Below are positions 53,310 through 62,811 of a DNA stretch of 64,000 bases, piece by piece. Made by a program: the position numbers and the translations under genes. This DNA comes from Burkholderiales bacterium (lineage in GTDB: Bacteria; Pseudomonadota; Gammaproteobacteria; Burkholderiales; Burkholderiaceae_C): assembly GCA_016000265.1 (NCBI GenBank), contig JAECRL010000003.1:186001-250000 (forward strand), in the 5' to 3' direction. The first letter of the stretch is position 1. Each line of letters starts with the position of its first letter. The notes beneath the pieces were generated by a model. It was not told the origin of the DNA. It worked only from the letters and a program-made list of their open reading frames with translations, and did not search any database.

Positions 53310-54524
53310 TCAGGGCTGCGCCAGCCAGCGCCGCGCCAGCTTGACCCACAGCGTCGCGCCCAGCGGGATGAGCTGGTCGTTGAAGTCGTAGCTGGGGTTG
53401 TGCAGCGTGCACGGGCCCAGGCCGTGGCCGCCTTCGCGGTGCGTGCCGTCGCCGTTGCCGATCACGAAGTACGCGCCCGGCTTGCCTTGCAGGAAGAAGC
53501 TGAAGTCCTCGGCGCCCATGGTGGGTTCGAACTCCTGCACCCGCTCGGTGCCCACCAGCTCGGCCATCACCTCGCGCACGAAGGCGGCCTCGGCGGCGTG
53601 GTTGACGGTGGGCGGGTAGTTGCGGCTGAACTCGAAGTCCGCCTGCGCGCCGTGGGCCGCACACAGGTGCTGCGTCATCTCGCGCATGCGTTGCTCGATG
53701 AGGTCGAGCGTGTCGGTCGTGAAGGTGCGCACCGTGCCTTGCATCACCACCGACTCGGGGATGACGTTGGTGGCCTCGCCGGCCTGGATCATCGTCACCG
53801 AGATCACCCCGGTCTCCACCGGGCGCATGTTGCGCGTCAGGATGGTCTGGAAGCCCTGCACCAGCTGGCAGGCCACGGGCACCGGGTCGATGCCCATGTG
53901 CGGCATGGCCCCGTGGCAGCCCTTGCCGCGGATGGTGATGTGGAACTCGTTGCTGGAGGCGAAGCACGGGCCGTTGCGCACGGCGAAGGTGCCCATCGGC
54001 ATGCCCGGCCAGTTGTGCATGCCGAAGATCGCGTCCATGGGGAAGCGCTCGAACAGGCCGTCCTTCATCATCTCGCGCGCGCCGCCACCGCCTTCCTCGG
54101 CGGGCTGGAACACCAGGTAGACGGTGCCGTCGAAGTCCCGCTGGGCGGCCAGCGACTGCGCGGCGGCCAGCAGCATGGCGACGTGGCCATCGTGGCCGCA
54201 GGCGTGCATCTTGCCGTGGTGCCGGCTGGCGTGCGCGAAGGTGTTGTGCTCGGTCATGGGCAGGGCGTCCATGTCGGCGCGCAGGCCGATGGCGCGTGCG
54301 CCGGGCCGCCCCTGGATCACGCCCACCACGCCCGTGCGACCCAAGCCGCGGTGCACCTCGATGCCCCAGCTCGTCAGCGTGCGTGCCACCAGTTCGGCCG
54401 TGCGCTCTTCCTGGAAGCACAGCTCGGGGTGCGCGTGGATGTCGCGTCGGATGGCGCGAATCGCCTCGGCCTCATCCAGCAAATCAGGCAGGACGATGCT
54501 GGGCAGGGCGAAGGAAGCGGTCAT
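53310..54524 (-). CDS. M20-family amidohydrolase (hippurate hydrolase/aminoacylase type)
   Basis: A 404-residue metallo-amidohydrolase. Marks of the M20D group in order: IRRDIHAHPELCFQEERTAE, GLRADMDALPM, the metal site MHACGHDGHVAMLLAAA, YLVFQPAEEGGGGA, then the dimerisation domain and GAEDFSFFLQGKPGAYFVIG. All expected ligands (Cys, His, Glu, His, His) seem present. It would cleave an N-acyl amino acid. It is next to amt, on the opposite strand, which hints at nitrogen scavenging. No signal peptide is evident. Confidence 0.93.
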   Translation of the reverse strand: MTASFALPSIVLPDLLDEAEAIRAIRRDIHAHPELCFQEERTAELVARTLTSWGIEVHRGLGRTGVVGVIQGRPGARAIGLRADMDALPMTEHNTFAHASRHHGKMHACGHDGHVAMLLAAAQSLAAQRDFDGTVYLVFQPAEEGGGGAREMMKDGLFERFPMDAIFGMHNWPGMPMGTFAVRNGPCFASSNEFHITIRGKGCHGAMPHMGIDPVPVACQLVQGFQTILTRNMRPVETGVISVTMIQAGEATNVIPESVVMQGTVRTFTTDTLDLIEQRMREMTQHLCAAHGAQADFEFSRNYPPTVNHAAEAAFVREVMAELVGTERVQEFEPTMGAEDFSFFLQGKPGAYFVIGNGDGTHREGGHGLGPCTLHNPSYDFNDQLIPLGATLWVKLARRWLAQP

Positions 54525-54596
54525 GGGCGCACTCGGTCGTTGGGTGTCGATGCGATCTTACTGCGGGCTGGTACGGGGCTTGCAAGAACGCCGCCC

Positions 54597-55853
54597 ATGC
54601 TTGAATCTGTTGTGCTGAATGAGGGCCTGTCGGACGCCGTCGACATGCTTTGGTTGGTGGTCGCTGGGGCGCTGGTGTTCTTCATGCAGGCGGGGTTCGC
54701 CTTCCTGGAGTCGGGCATGACCCGCGCCAAGAACACCGTCAACGTGATCATGAAGAATTACTGCGACATGTGCTTTGGCGCGATCGCATTCTGGGTGCTG
54801 GGCTACGGCCTGATGTTCGGCGCCAACCACACGGGCTGGCTGGGCACCTCGGCCTTCGCGTTGCATGGCGTGCCCGAGTCCCAGTACGGGCACCTGTTCT
54901 TCCAGATGATGTTCGCGGCCACCTCGGCGACCATCGTCAGCGGCGCCATCGCGGAGCGCACGCGCTTTTCGGCCTACATCGTGGGCTCGGTGGGCATCAC
55001 CGCGGTCATCTACCCGGTGTTTGGCGCCTGGGCCTGGGGCGGGCTGCAGGGCGGCCAGGGCTGGCTCAAGCAGATGGGTTTCATCGACTTCGCAGGCTCC
55101 ACGGTGGTGCACGCCATCGGCGGTTGGGCGGCGCTGGCGGCCTTGCTGTCGGTCGGTCCCCGCCTGGGGCGTTTCGGCCCGGACGGCCAGCCGCGGCAGA
55201 TCCTGGGCCACAACCTCACGCTGGTTGCCATGGGCGCGTTCATCTTGTGGATCGGGTGGTTCGGCTTCAACGCGGGCAGCACGCTGTCGGCGTCCGTCTC
55301 GCTGGGCAAGGTCGCGCTCAACACCCACCTGGGTGGCGCCGCCGGGGCGCTGGGTGCTTTGGGCGCGATGGCCATGATGCGTCGCAAGCGGATGATGACC
55401 TCCACGCTCAACGGCTCCATCGCGGGGCTGGTGTCGGTGACGGCGGGCTGCCACGTGATGGAGCCGGCGTTCGCCATCCTCGCGGGCCTGGTTGGCGGGG
55501 CGCTGAGCGTGTTCGCCGCGCCCCTGCTGGAGCGCTGGCGCATCGACGACGTCGTCGGGGCCGTCTCGGTGCACGTGGTGGGTGGGGTGTGGGGCACCCT
55601 GGCTGCGGGCCTGTTTCGCAGCGGCGACCTCTTCAACCTGAACCAGCTCGGGGTGCAGGCGCTGGGCAGCCTGGTTGCTTTCGTGTGGGGTTTCGGGGCG
55701 TCGATGCTGATGTACTGGGTCATCAACCGGGTGGTGCCGCTGCGGGCTTCCACGCTCGATGAGCAGCGCGGGCTGGACTTCTCCGAGCACCACGAACTGG
55801 GCTACCCCGAGTTCCAGCACGACGCGGTTCACCGGGGCAAGCGCCATGGGTGA
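54597..55853 (+). CDS. amt: ammonium transporter (Amt/Rh family)
   Basis: A 418-residue inner-membrane channel with 11 membrane helices. The opening AVDMLWLVVAGALVFFMQAG and FAFLESGMTRAKNTVNVIMK match Amt proteins. DFAGSTVVHAIGGWAALAAL carries the first pore His, and VGGVWGTLAAGLF marks the later pore region. The C terminus (LDEQRGLDFSEHHELGYPEF) is of the non-enteric type. No glnK gene is adjacent. Its end overlaps the next gene by eight bases. Confidence 0.95.
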   Translation: MLESVVLNEGLSDAVDMLWLVVAGALVFFMQAGFAFLESGMTRAKNTVNVIMKNYCDMCFGAIAFWVLGYGLMFGANHTGWLGTSAFALHGVPESQYGHLFFQMMFAATSATIVSGAIAERTRFSAYIVGSVGITAVIYPVFGAWAWGGLQGGQGWLKQMGFIDFAGSTVVHAIGGWAALAALLSVGPRLGRFGPDGQPRQILGHNLTLVAMGAFILWIGWFGFNAGSTLSASVSLGKVALNTHLGGAAGALGALGAMAMMRRKRMMTSTLNGSIAGLVSVTAGCHVMEPAFAILAGLVGGALSVFAAPLLERWRIDDVVGAVSVHVVGGVWGTLAAGLFRSGDLFNLNQLGVQALGSLVAFVWGFGASMLMYWVINRVVPLRASTLDEQRGLDFSEHHELGYPEFQHDAVHRGKRHG

Positions 55854-56496
55854 GTCGGTCGTGGCACAGGAGGCCTTGTTGTGTGCCTTGGGCGCTTACC
55901 TGGAGCCGGGGCTGGCGCGTCAGGCTGCAGATCTCTGGCAGCCCCTCGGGGCGGGGCAGTCGGCCTTGTCGGGCCTGAGTCGGTATTGTCGGCAGGTGGC
56001 CCAGCAGTTCAACCTGCAGGGGCGCGAGGCGGAGATCCACTTGCACATCATCCGCGCCATGCAAGGCCGCGCCCCGTCGTCCGAGCCGCTCACGCAGGTC
56101 GCGCCGGCGTCGGCATCGGGCCCCGCGGCAGACGACGCCCGCGTGGTGCAAGCCATTTTGCGCGCCATGGAGCGCCACGTCGGGCAGAGCCTGGGCCCCG
56201 CCTTCGTGGCGGTGCGCTGGCGCCAGTCGCTGGCACGGCAGGTGCAACGCGTGCGCCTGAGCGACCTGGCTCGGCGCCACGCGGCTGACTGGCTGGCCAA
56301 CCCGTCCCATCACGCGGTCCCCTTGCCCGGCTTGTGGCCCGCCCGGGGCGATGGCACCCACCTCATCAACGCGGCCTACGTGGCCCTGGCCGAGTGGCTG
56401 GGGCCCGTTCAGGCGGACGCCTGCCTCACCCGCATCGTGCGCGAATGCGAGCAGGGCAGCGACGCGGCGCTGCATCGGGCGCGGAGTTACTTATAG
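55846..56496 (+). CDS. hypothetical protein coupled to amt
   Basis: A 216-residue protein I do not recognise. It is mostly helical and soluble, with two parts joined by an Ala/Pro/Ser linker near residues 75-90 (QVAPASASGPAADDA). No signal peptide, membrane segment or metal site is visible; one Cys lies early and two near residue 195-205. Its ATG overlaps the amt stop by eight bases, suggesting translational coupling. It might be a cytoplasmic partner or may simply be cotranscribed. Confidence 0.65.
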   Translation: MGESVVAQEALLCALGAYLEPGLARQAADLWQPLGAGQSALSGLSRYCRQVAQQFNLQGREAEIHLHIIRAMQGRAPSSEPLTQVAPASASGPAADDARVVQAILRAMERHVGQSLGPAFVAVRWRQSLARQVQRVRLSDLARRHAADWLANPSHHAVPLPGLWPARGDGTHLINAAYVALAEWLGPVQADACLTRIVRECEQGSDAALHRARSYL

Positions 56497-56530
56497 TTCG
56501 GGCTGTTTCCGGATCACCGAGGAGTCCGCC

Positions 56531-56836
56531 ATGAGCGACGTCAACTATCAGCAATCTCACAACCTGGGCCTGGAGAAGGCCCGCGAACTGGCCAAGCAGT
56601 GGGTCGAGGGCGCCGCAGGCAAGATGGGCCTGAGCTGCGATTACCAGGAAGGCCCTGAGCAGGACCAGATCACCTTCGAGCGCATGGGCGTCAAGGGCAC
56701 CATGAAGGTGACGGGCACCGAGTTCGACCTGCAGGTCAAGCTCGGCATGATGATGGCGGCCTTCAAGCCCATGATCGAGGCCGAGGTGAGCAAGAGCCTG
56801 GGCCGCATCATCGACAAGGCGTCGGGCCAGGCCTGA
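56531..56836 (+). CDS. polyhydroxyalkanoic acid system family protein
   Basis: A 101-residue protein of the PHA_gran_rgn group (PF09650). Family pattern: NYQQSHNLGLEKARELAKQW, then DQITFERMGVKGTMKVTGTE and FDLQVKLGMMMAAFKPMIEA. Its relatives lie in loci of polyester granule metabolism, but the exact role is unknown. AGGAG is eight bases before the ATG. It is convergent with an acyl-CoA-binding protein gene. Confidence 0.88.
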   Translation: MSDVNYQQSHNLGLEKARELAKQWVEGAAGKMGLSCDYQEGPEQDQITFERMGVKGTMKVTGTEFDLQVKLGMMMAAFKPMIEAEVSKSLGRIIDKASGQA

Positions 56837-56872
56837 TGCCGCAGGGGCGGGCCGCGAGCCGACGCCCGTGAA

Positions 56873-57130
56873 TCACTTCTTCAGCGATTCGATCAGGTCG
56901 ATGTAGGCCTGCTTGGCGGCGTCCTGGGTCTTGCCCTTGAGGCCAGCCCAGGCGTCGTACTTGGCGCGGCCCACGAAGTCCATCATGCCGGGGCGGTCGC
57001 CCTGCACGTCGCCCACGCTGCCTTGCTTGAACAGCGAGTAGATTTGCAGCAGGGTGTTGTTGTCGGGCTTGGCCGGCAGCAGTTTGGAGTCGGCCAGGGC
57101 CTGCTCGAAGCGGGCTTGCAGATCGGACAT
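56873..57130 (-). CDS. acyl-CoA-binding protein
   Basis: An 85-residue protein of the eukaryote-type ACBP family, with the family's usual length. The four-helix pattern is clear: LQARFEQALADSKLLPAKPD, LLQIYSLFKQGSVGDVQGDR, and KYDAWAGLKGKTQDAAKQAY. It binds and buffers long-chain acyl-CoA esters in the cytosol. It lies beside a PHA-system gene, consistent with acyl-CoA metabolism. Confidence 0.96.
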   Translation of the reverse strand: MSDLQARFEQALADSKLLPAKPDNNTLLQIYSLFKQGSVGDVQGDRPGMMDFVGRAKYDAWAGLKGKTQDAAKQAYIDLIESLKK

Positions 57131-57343
57131 GTGAGTCTCCTGAATCGGGGGCAGCCGCGTCCGTTGCGACCACCCGGTTGATACGCCGGCGCATGTTACT
57201 ACCCGTTAGATGCGCGGAAGGGGCGCGCACGCGCTCATGCCCCCTCAATGCAGGGCCTGAAAAACCTGGGGTCGGGCTCGTTTTCCCGCGGTCCGTACAA
57301 TCCACGGCTCCACACCCAAGGGCTTCGCACACCGAGCCGCCCC

Positions 57344-58291
57344 ATGAACGCCGTTTCCTTCCAGCAGGTCACCAAGGCCTTTTCGTCCGGCGGCCGCGAG
57401 ATCCAGGCCCTCCAGGGCGTCAGCTTCGACATCCAGCCGGGCGAGTTCTTCGGCCTGCTCGGCCCCAATGGCGCGGGCAAGACCACGCTCATCAGCATCC
57501 TGGCCGGCCTCAGCCGCGCCACGACCGGGCGCGTGCAGGTGCAGGGGCACGACGTGGTCTCCGACTACGCCGCCGCCCGCCGCGCGCTCGGCGTGGTCCC
57601 GCAGGAGCTGGTGTTCGACCCTTTCTTTTCGGTGCGCGAGACCCTGCGCATCCAGGGCGCCTACTTCGGGCTGCGCCGCAACGACGACTGGGTCGATGAG
57701 TTGCTGGCCAACCTGGGCCTGAGCGACAAGGCCGACGCCAACATGCGCCAGCTCTCCGGCGGCATGAAGCGCCGCGTGCTGGTCGCCCAGGCCCTGGTGC
57801 ACCGCCCACCGGTCATCGTGCTGGACGAGCCCACCGCCGGCGTGGACGTCGAGCTGCGCCAGACCCTGTGGCAATTCATCGCTCGCCTCAACAAGGCGGG
57901 TCACACGGTGCTGCTGACCACCCACTACCTGGAAGAGGCCGAGGCGCTGTGCCACCGCATCGGCATGCTCAAACAAGGCGAGCTGGTGGCGCTGGACCGG
58001 ACGTCGGCCCTGCTGGCCGGCACCGCCTCGACCATGCTGCGCTTCAAGACCGACGCCGCCTTGCCGCCTGAGCTGGCGGCGCGCGCCCGCGTGACGGGGC
58101 GCATCGTTCAACTGCCCGCGCACGACGCCGCCGAGGTCGAGCGGACCCTGGCCGCGTTGCGCCACGCTGGCTGCGCCATCGAGGACCTGGAGATGGGCCG
58201 CGCCGACCTGGAAGACGTCTTCCTGGCCATCATGCAAGGCCGCCTGACGCCTCCGCCTCCGCCAGCACACCCCGCCGGGGGCACCCCATGA
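57344..58291 (+). CDS. ABC exporter ATP-binding subunit (YadG-like)
   Basis: A 315-residue ATPase. Walker A is GLLGPNGAGKTTLI, the signature is LSGGMKRRVLVA, and Walker B is IVLDEPTAGVDVELR, followed by the H-loop TTHYLEEAEALCH. The C-terminal ~85 residues are a family-typical extension. The membrane subunit follows with a 4-base ATGA overlap. The gene order exporter-bolA-murA-hisG is shared across Burkholderiales. The substrate is unknown. ATG 57344 is used; upstream in-frame sequence is non-family. Confidence 0.94.
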   Translation: MNAVSFQQVTKAFSSGGREIQALQGVSFDIQPGEFFGLLGPNGAGKTTLISILAGLSRATTGRVQVQGHDVVSDYAAARRALGVVPQELVFDPFFSVRETLRIQGAYFGLRRNDDWVDELLANLGLSDKADANMRQLSGGMKRRVLVAQALVHRPPVIVLDEPTAGVDVELRQTLWQFIARLNKAGHTVLLTTHYLEEAEALCHRIGMLKQGELVALDRTSALLAGTASTMLRFKTDAALPPELAARARVTGRIVQLPAHDAAEVERTLAALRHAGCAIEDLEMGRADLEDVFLAIMQGRLTPPPPPAHPAGGTP

Positions 58292-59061
58292 GCTTGTTGT
58301 CTTCGCTGCAAGGCGCGCGCCCGCTGTTCACCAAAGAGGTGCTGCGTTTCTGGAAGGTCAGCTTCCAGACCGTGGGCGCCCCGGTGCTCACCGCCGTGCT
58401 CTACCTGCTCATCTTCGGCCACGTGCTCGAAGACCACGTCCAGGTCTACAAAGGCGTGGGCTACACCCAGTTCCTGGTGCCCGGCCTGGTGATGATGTCG
58501 TTGCTGCAGAACGCCTTCGCCAACAGCTCGTCGTCCCTCATCCAGAGCAAGATCACGGGCAACCTGGTGTTCGTGCTGCTGACGCCGCTGTCGCACCGCG
58601 CCTGGTTCCTGGCCTACGTGGGCGCCTCGCTGGTGCGTGGCCTGATGGTGGGTGCGGGCGTCTGGCTGGCCACGACCTGGTTTGCGCCGCCGCAGATGGC
58701 CGAGCCCCTGTGGGCGCTGGTCTTCGGGCTGCTGGGCGGCTGCCTGCTGGGCTCGCTGGGCCTGATCGCCGGGCTGTGGGCCGACAAGTTCGACCAGATG
58801 GCCGCCTTCCAGAACTTCGTCATCCTGCCCATGACCTTCCTGTCGGGCGTGTTCTATTCGGTGCACTCCCTGCCGGCGTTCTGGCACGGTGTCTCCCGCC
58901 TCAACCCCTTTTTCTACCTGATCGACGGCTTCCGCCGCGGCTTCTTCGGCCAAAGCGACGTCAGCCCCTGGCTCAGCCTGGGCGTGGTCGCCAGCGTCAC
59001 CGTGGCCGTGGCCGCGCTGGCCTTGCACCTGCTCAAGACCGGCTACAAGATCCGGCACTGA
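58288..59061 (+). CDS. ABC-2 type exporter membrane subunit (YadH-like)
   Basis: A 257-residue membrane protein with six helices. The family phrases are LFTKEVLRFWKVSFQTVGAP and VPGLVMMSLLQNAFANSSSS, then DKFDQMAAFQNFVILPMTFL and LSGVFYSVHSLPAFW with the ABC-2 signature, and NPFFYLIDGFRRGFFG. It forms a dimeric channel with the preceding ATPase. bolA follows 31 bases downstream. Confidence 0.95.
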   Translation: MSLLSSLQGARPLFTKEVLRFWKVSFQTVGAPVLTAVLYLLIFGHVLEDHVQVYKGVGYTQFLVPGLVMMSLLQNAFANSSSSLIQSKITGNLVFVLLTPLSHRAWFLAYVGASLVRGLMVGAGVWLATTWFAPPQMAEPLWALVFGLLGGCLLGSLGLIAGLWADKFDQMAAFQNFVILPMTFLSGVFYSVHSLPAFWHGVSRLNPFFYLIDGFRRGFFGQSDVSPWLSLGVVASVTVAVAALALHLLKTGYKIRH

Positions 59062-59092
59062 CCTCCCATCCTCATCCGAGACGACCCCGCCC

Positions 59093-59347
59093 ATGGCCAA
59101 CCCCACCCCCGCTGAAGTCCAGCAATACATCGCCGCCGGCCTGCCCTGCACCCACCTCGAAGTCGAGGGCGACGGCCAGCACTTCTTTGCCACCATCGTC
59201 TCCGCCGAGTTCGAGGGCAAGAACCGGGTGGCGCGTCACCAGCGCGTCTACCAGGCCCTGGGCGATAGAATGCGAGCCGAGATCCATGCCCTGTCGATGA
59301 AGACGCTGACGCCCACCGAATGGACGCAGCAGCCCAAGCAGGCCTGA
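59093..59347 (+). CDS. BolA/IbaG family protein
   Basis: An 84-residue protein of the BolA superfamily with a KH-like fold. It has the conserved GDGQHFFATIVSAEFEGKNR and VARHQRVYQALGDRMRAEIH segments, including the His used for 2Fe-2S cluster binding with monothiol glutaredoxin. Its place directly before murA is the usual position of ibaG (yrbA). Confidence 0.94.
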   Translation: MANPTPAEVQQYIAAGLPCTHLEVEGDGQHFFATIVSAEFEGKNRVARHQRVYQALGDRMRAEIHALSMKTLTPTEWTQQPKQA

Positions 59348-59425
59348 TTTCTCACCCCAGACTCACCCTTTTCATCTGGCGCATGCGTCACCCGCTCTGT
59401 GGTGGCGGTGCGCCCTTCGTGCTTC

Positions 59426-60730
<1,305 letters not shown>

Positions 60731-60732
60731 AC

Positions 60733-61386
60733 ATGATCACCCTCGCACTCTCCAAGGGCCGCATCTTCGAAGAGACCCTGCCGCTGCTGGCCGCCGCCGG
60801 CATCCAGGTGCTCGAAGACCCTGAAAAGTCCCGCAAGCTGATCCTGCCCACCAACCGCGACGACGTGCGCGTGGTGCTGGTGCGCGCCACCGACGTGCCC
60901 ACCTACGTGCAGCACGGCGGCGCCGACATCGGCGTGGCCGGCAAGGACATCCTCATCGAGCACGCGGGCAGCCAGGACGGCAGCGACGGCCTGTACCAGC
61001 CGCTCGACCTGAACATCGCCAAGTGCCGCATGAGCGTGGCCGTGCGCGCCGATTTCGACTACGCTGCCGCCGTCAAGCAGGGCGCCCGCATCCGCGTGGC
61101 CACCAAGTACACGAGCATCGCCCGCGAGCACTTCGCCAACAAAGGCGTGCACGTCGACCTCATCAAGCTGTACGGCTCGATGGAGCTGGCCCCGCTGACC
61201 GGTCTGGCCGACGCCATCGTCGACCTGGTCTCCACCGGCAACACGCTCAAGGCCAACAAGTTGGTCGAGGTCGAAGAGATCATGCAGATCAGCTCGCGCC
61301 TGGTGGTCAACCAGGCTTCGCTGAAGCTCAAGCGCGAACCCATTCGCGCCCTGATCCAGGCCTTCGAGTCCGCCATCCCGGCCTGA
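60733..61386 (+). CDS. hisG: ATP phosphoribosyltransferase, short form
   Basis: A 217-residue catalytic subunit for the first step of histidine synthesis. The opening [19 protein letters not shown] is characteristic. [31 protein letters not shown] and the P-loop-like [14 protein letters not shown] follow. It lacks the C-terminal regulatory domain of long forms (about 290 residues), so it should need HisZ as partner; no hisZ gene is in the window. The ATG at 60733 is used; the in-frame TTG at 60727 overlaps the murA stop. Confidence 0.97.
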   Translation: MITLALSKGRIFEETLPLLAAAGIQVLEDPEKSRKLILPTNRDDVRVVLVRATDVPTYVQHGGADIGVAGKDILIEHAGSQDGSDGLYQPLDLNIAKCRMSVAVRADFDYAAAVKQGARIRVATKYTSIAREHFANKGVHVDLIKLYGSMELAPLTGLADAIVDLVSTGNTLKANKLVEVEEIMQISSRLVVNQASLKLKREPIRALIQAFESAIPA

Positions 61387-61488
61387 ACGGGCCTGCCCTC
61401 GTCTTGTCCGCGGTCGCTATCGAGCCCATCACCAGATCCGATCAGCCCGCCTGAGCCGCGGGCCATGAAATCTGAGATCCTCACCACC

Positions 61489-62811
61489 ATGACTGTCGCC
61501 ATCCGCCACCTCGCCACCGCTCAGCCTGATTTCGAAACCGCCTTCCAGCGGGTTCTGCATTGGTCTGCCGAGACGGACTCGGCCATCGAGCAGCGCGTGG
61601 CCGACATCCTGGCCGACGTGCGCACCCGCGGCGACGCCGCTGTGCTCGAGTACACCGCCCGCTTTGACCACCTCACGGTGGGCGGCATGGCGGCGCTGGA
61701 GCTCGGCCAGGCCGAACTCCAGGCCGCGTTCGACAGCCTGCCCGCCATGCAGCGCGAGGCGCTCGAATCCGCCGCCCGCCGGGTTCGTTCGTACCACGAG
61801 CGCCAGAAGCAGGCCACCGGCGTGAGCTGGCAGTACCGCGACGAAGACGGCACCTTGCTGGGCCAGAAGGTCACGCCGCTGGATCGCGTGGGCATCTACG
61901 TGCCCGGCGGCAAGGCCGCCTACCCCTCGTCCGTGCTGATGAACGCCATCCCCGCCCACGTGGCCGGCGTGGCCGAGATCATCATGGTCGTGCCGACGCC
62001 CAAGGGCGAGAAGAACCCGCTGGTGCTGGCCGCCGCGCACGTGGCTGGCGTCAGCCGCGCCTTCACCATCGGGGGGGCGCAGGCCGTGGCGGCCCTGGCT
62101 TACGGCACCGCCACCGTCCCGAAGGTCGACAAAATCACCGGGCCCGGCAACGCCTACGTGGCCAGCGCCAAGAAGCACGTCTTCGGCACCGTCGGCATCG
62201 ACATGATCGCCGGCCCCAGCGAGATCCTCGTCCTGGCCGACGGCTCCACGCCGCCCGACTGGGTCGCCATGGACCTGTTCAGCCAGGCCGAGCACGACGA
62301 ACTGGCTCAGAGCATCCTGCTGTGCCCGGACGCCGCCTACATCGAGAAGGTCCAGGCCGAAATCGACCGCCTGCTGCCCACCATGCCGCGCGCCGACATC
62401 ATCCGCGCCTCCCTGGAAGGGCGGGGCGCGCTGATCCTCACGCGCAGCATGGAAGAGGCGTGCGACATCTCCAACCGCATCGCGCCCGAGCACCTCGAGG
62501 TCAGCAGCCACGAGCCGCACCGCTGGGAGCCCCTGCTCAAGCACGCCGGCGCCATCTTCCTGGGCGCCTACACATCCGAGTCGCTGGGCGACTACTGCGC
62601 CGGCCCCAACCACGTGCTGCCCACTTCGGGCACGGCGCGTTTCAGCTCACCGCTGGGCGTGTACGACTTCCAAAAGCGCAGCAGCCTCATCGAGGTCAGC
62701 GAAGCCGGTGCCCAGGTTCTCGGTAAGACGGCCTCGGTGCTGGCCCGTGGCGAGGGGCTGCAAGCCCACGCTCAGGCCGCAGAGTTCCGATTGAAGGATG
62801 CAGCCTCGTGA
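61489..62811 (+). CDS. hisD: histidinol dehydrogenase
   Basis: A 440-residue zinc enzyme that oxidises histidinol to histidine in two steps. Family marks are [20 protein letters not shown] and [20 protein letters not shown], then [15 protein letters not shown]. The zinc and catalytic residues lie in [15 protein letters not shown], and [19 protein letters not shown] carries the general-acid pair. ATG 61489 (MTVAIRHL) matches the family N terminus; ATG 61465 would add eight residues. Its stop overlaps the hisC GTG. Confidence 0.98.
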   Translation: MTVAIRHLATAQPDFETAFQRVLHWSAETDSAIEQRVADILADVRTRGDAAVLEYTARFDHLTVGGMAALELGQAELQAAFDSLPAMQREALESAARRVRSYHERQKQATGVSWQYRDEDGTLLGQKVTPLDRVGIYVPGGKAAYPSSVLMNAIPAHVAGVAEIIMVVPTPKGEKNPLVLAAAHVAGVSRAFTIGGAQAVAALAYGTATVPKVDKITGPGNAYVASAKKHVFGTVGIDMIAGPSEILVLADGSTPPDWVAMDLFSQAEHDELAQSILLCPDAAYIEKVQAEIDRLLPTMPRADIIRASLEGRGALILTRSMEEACDISNRIAPEHLEVSSHEPHRWEPLLKHAGAIFLGAYTSESLGDYCAGPNHVLPTSGTARFSSPLGVYDFQKRSSLIEVSEAGAQVLGKTASVLARGEGLQAHAQAAEFRLKDAAS

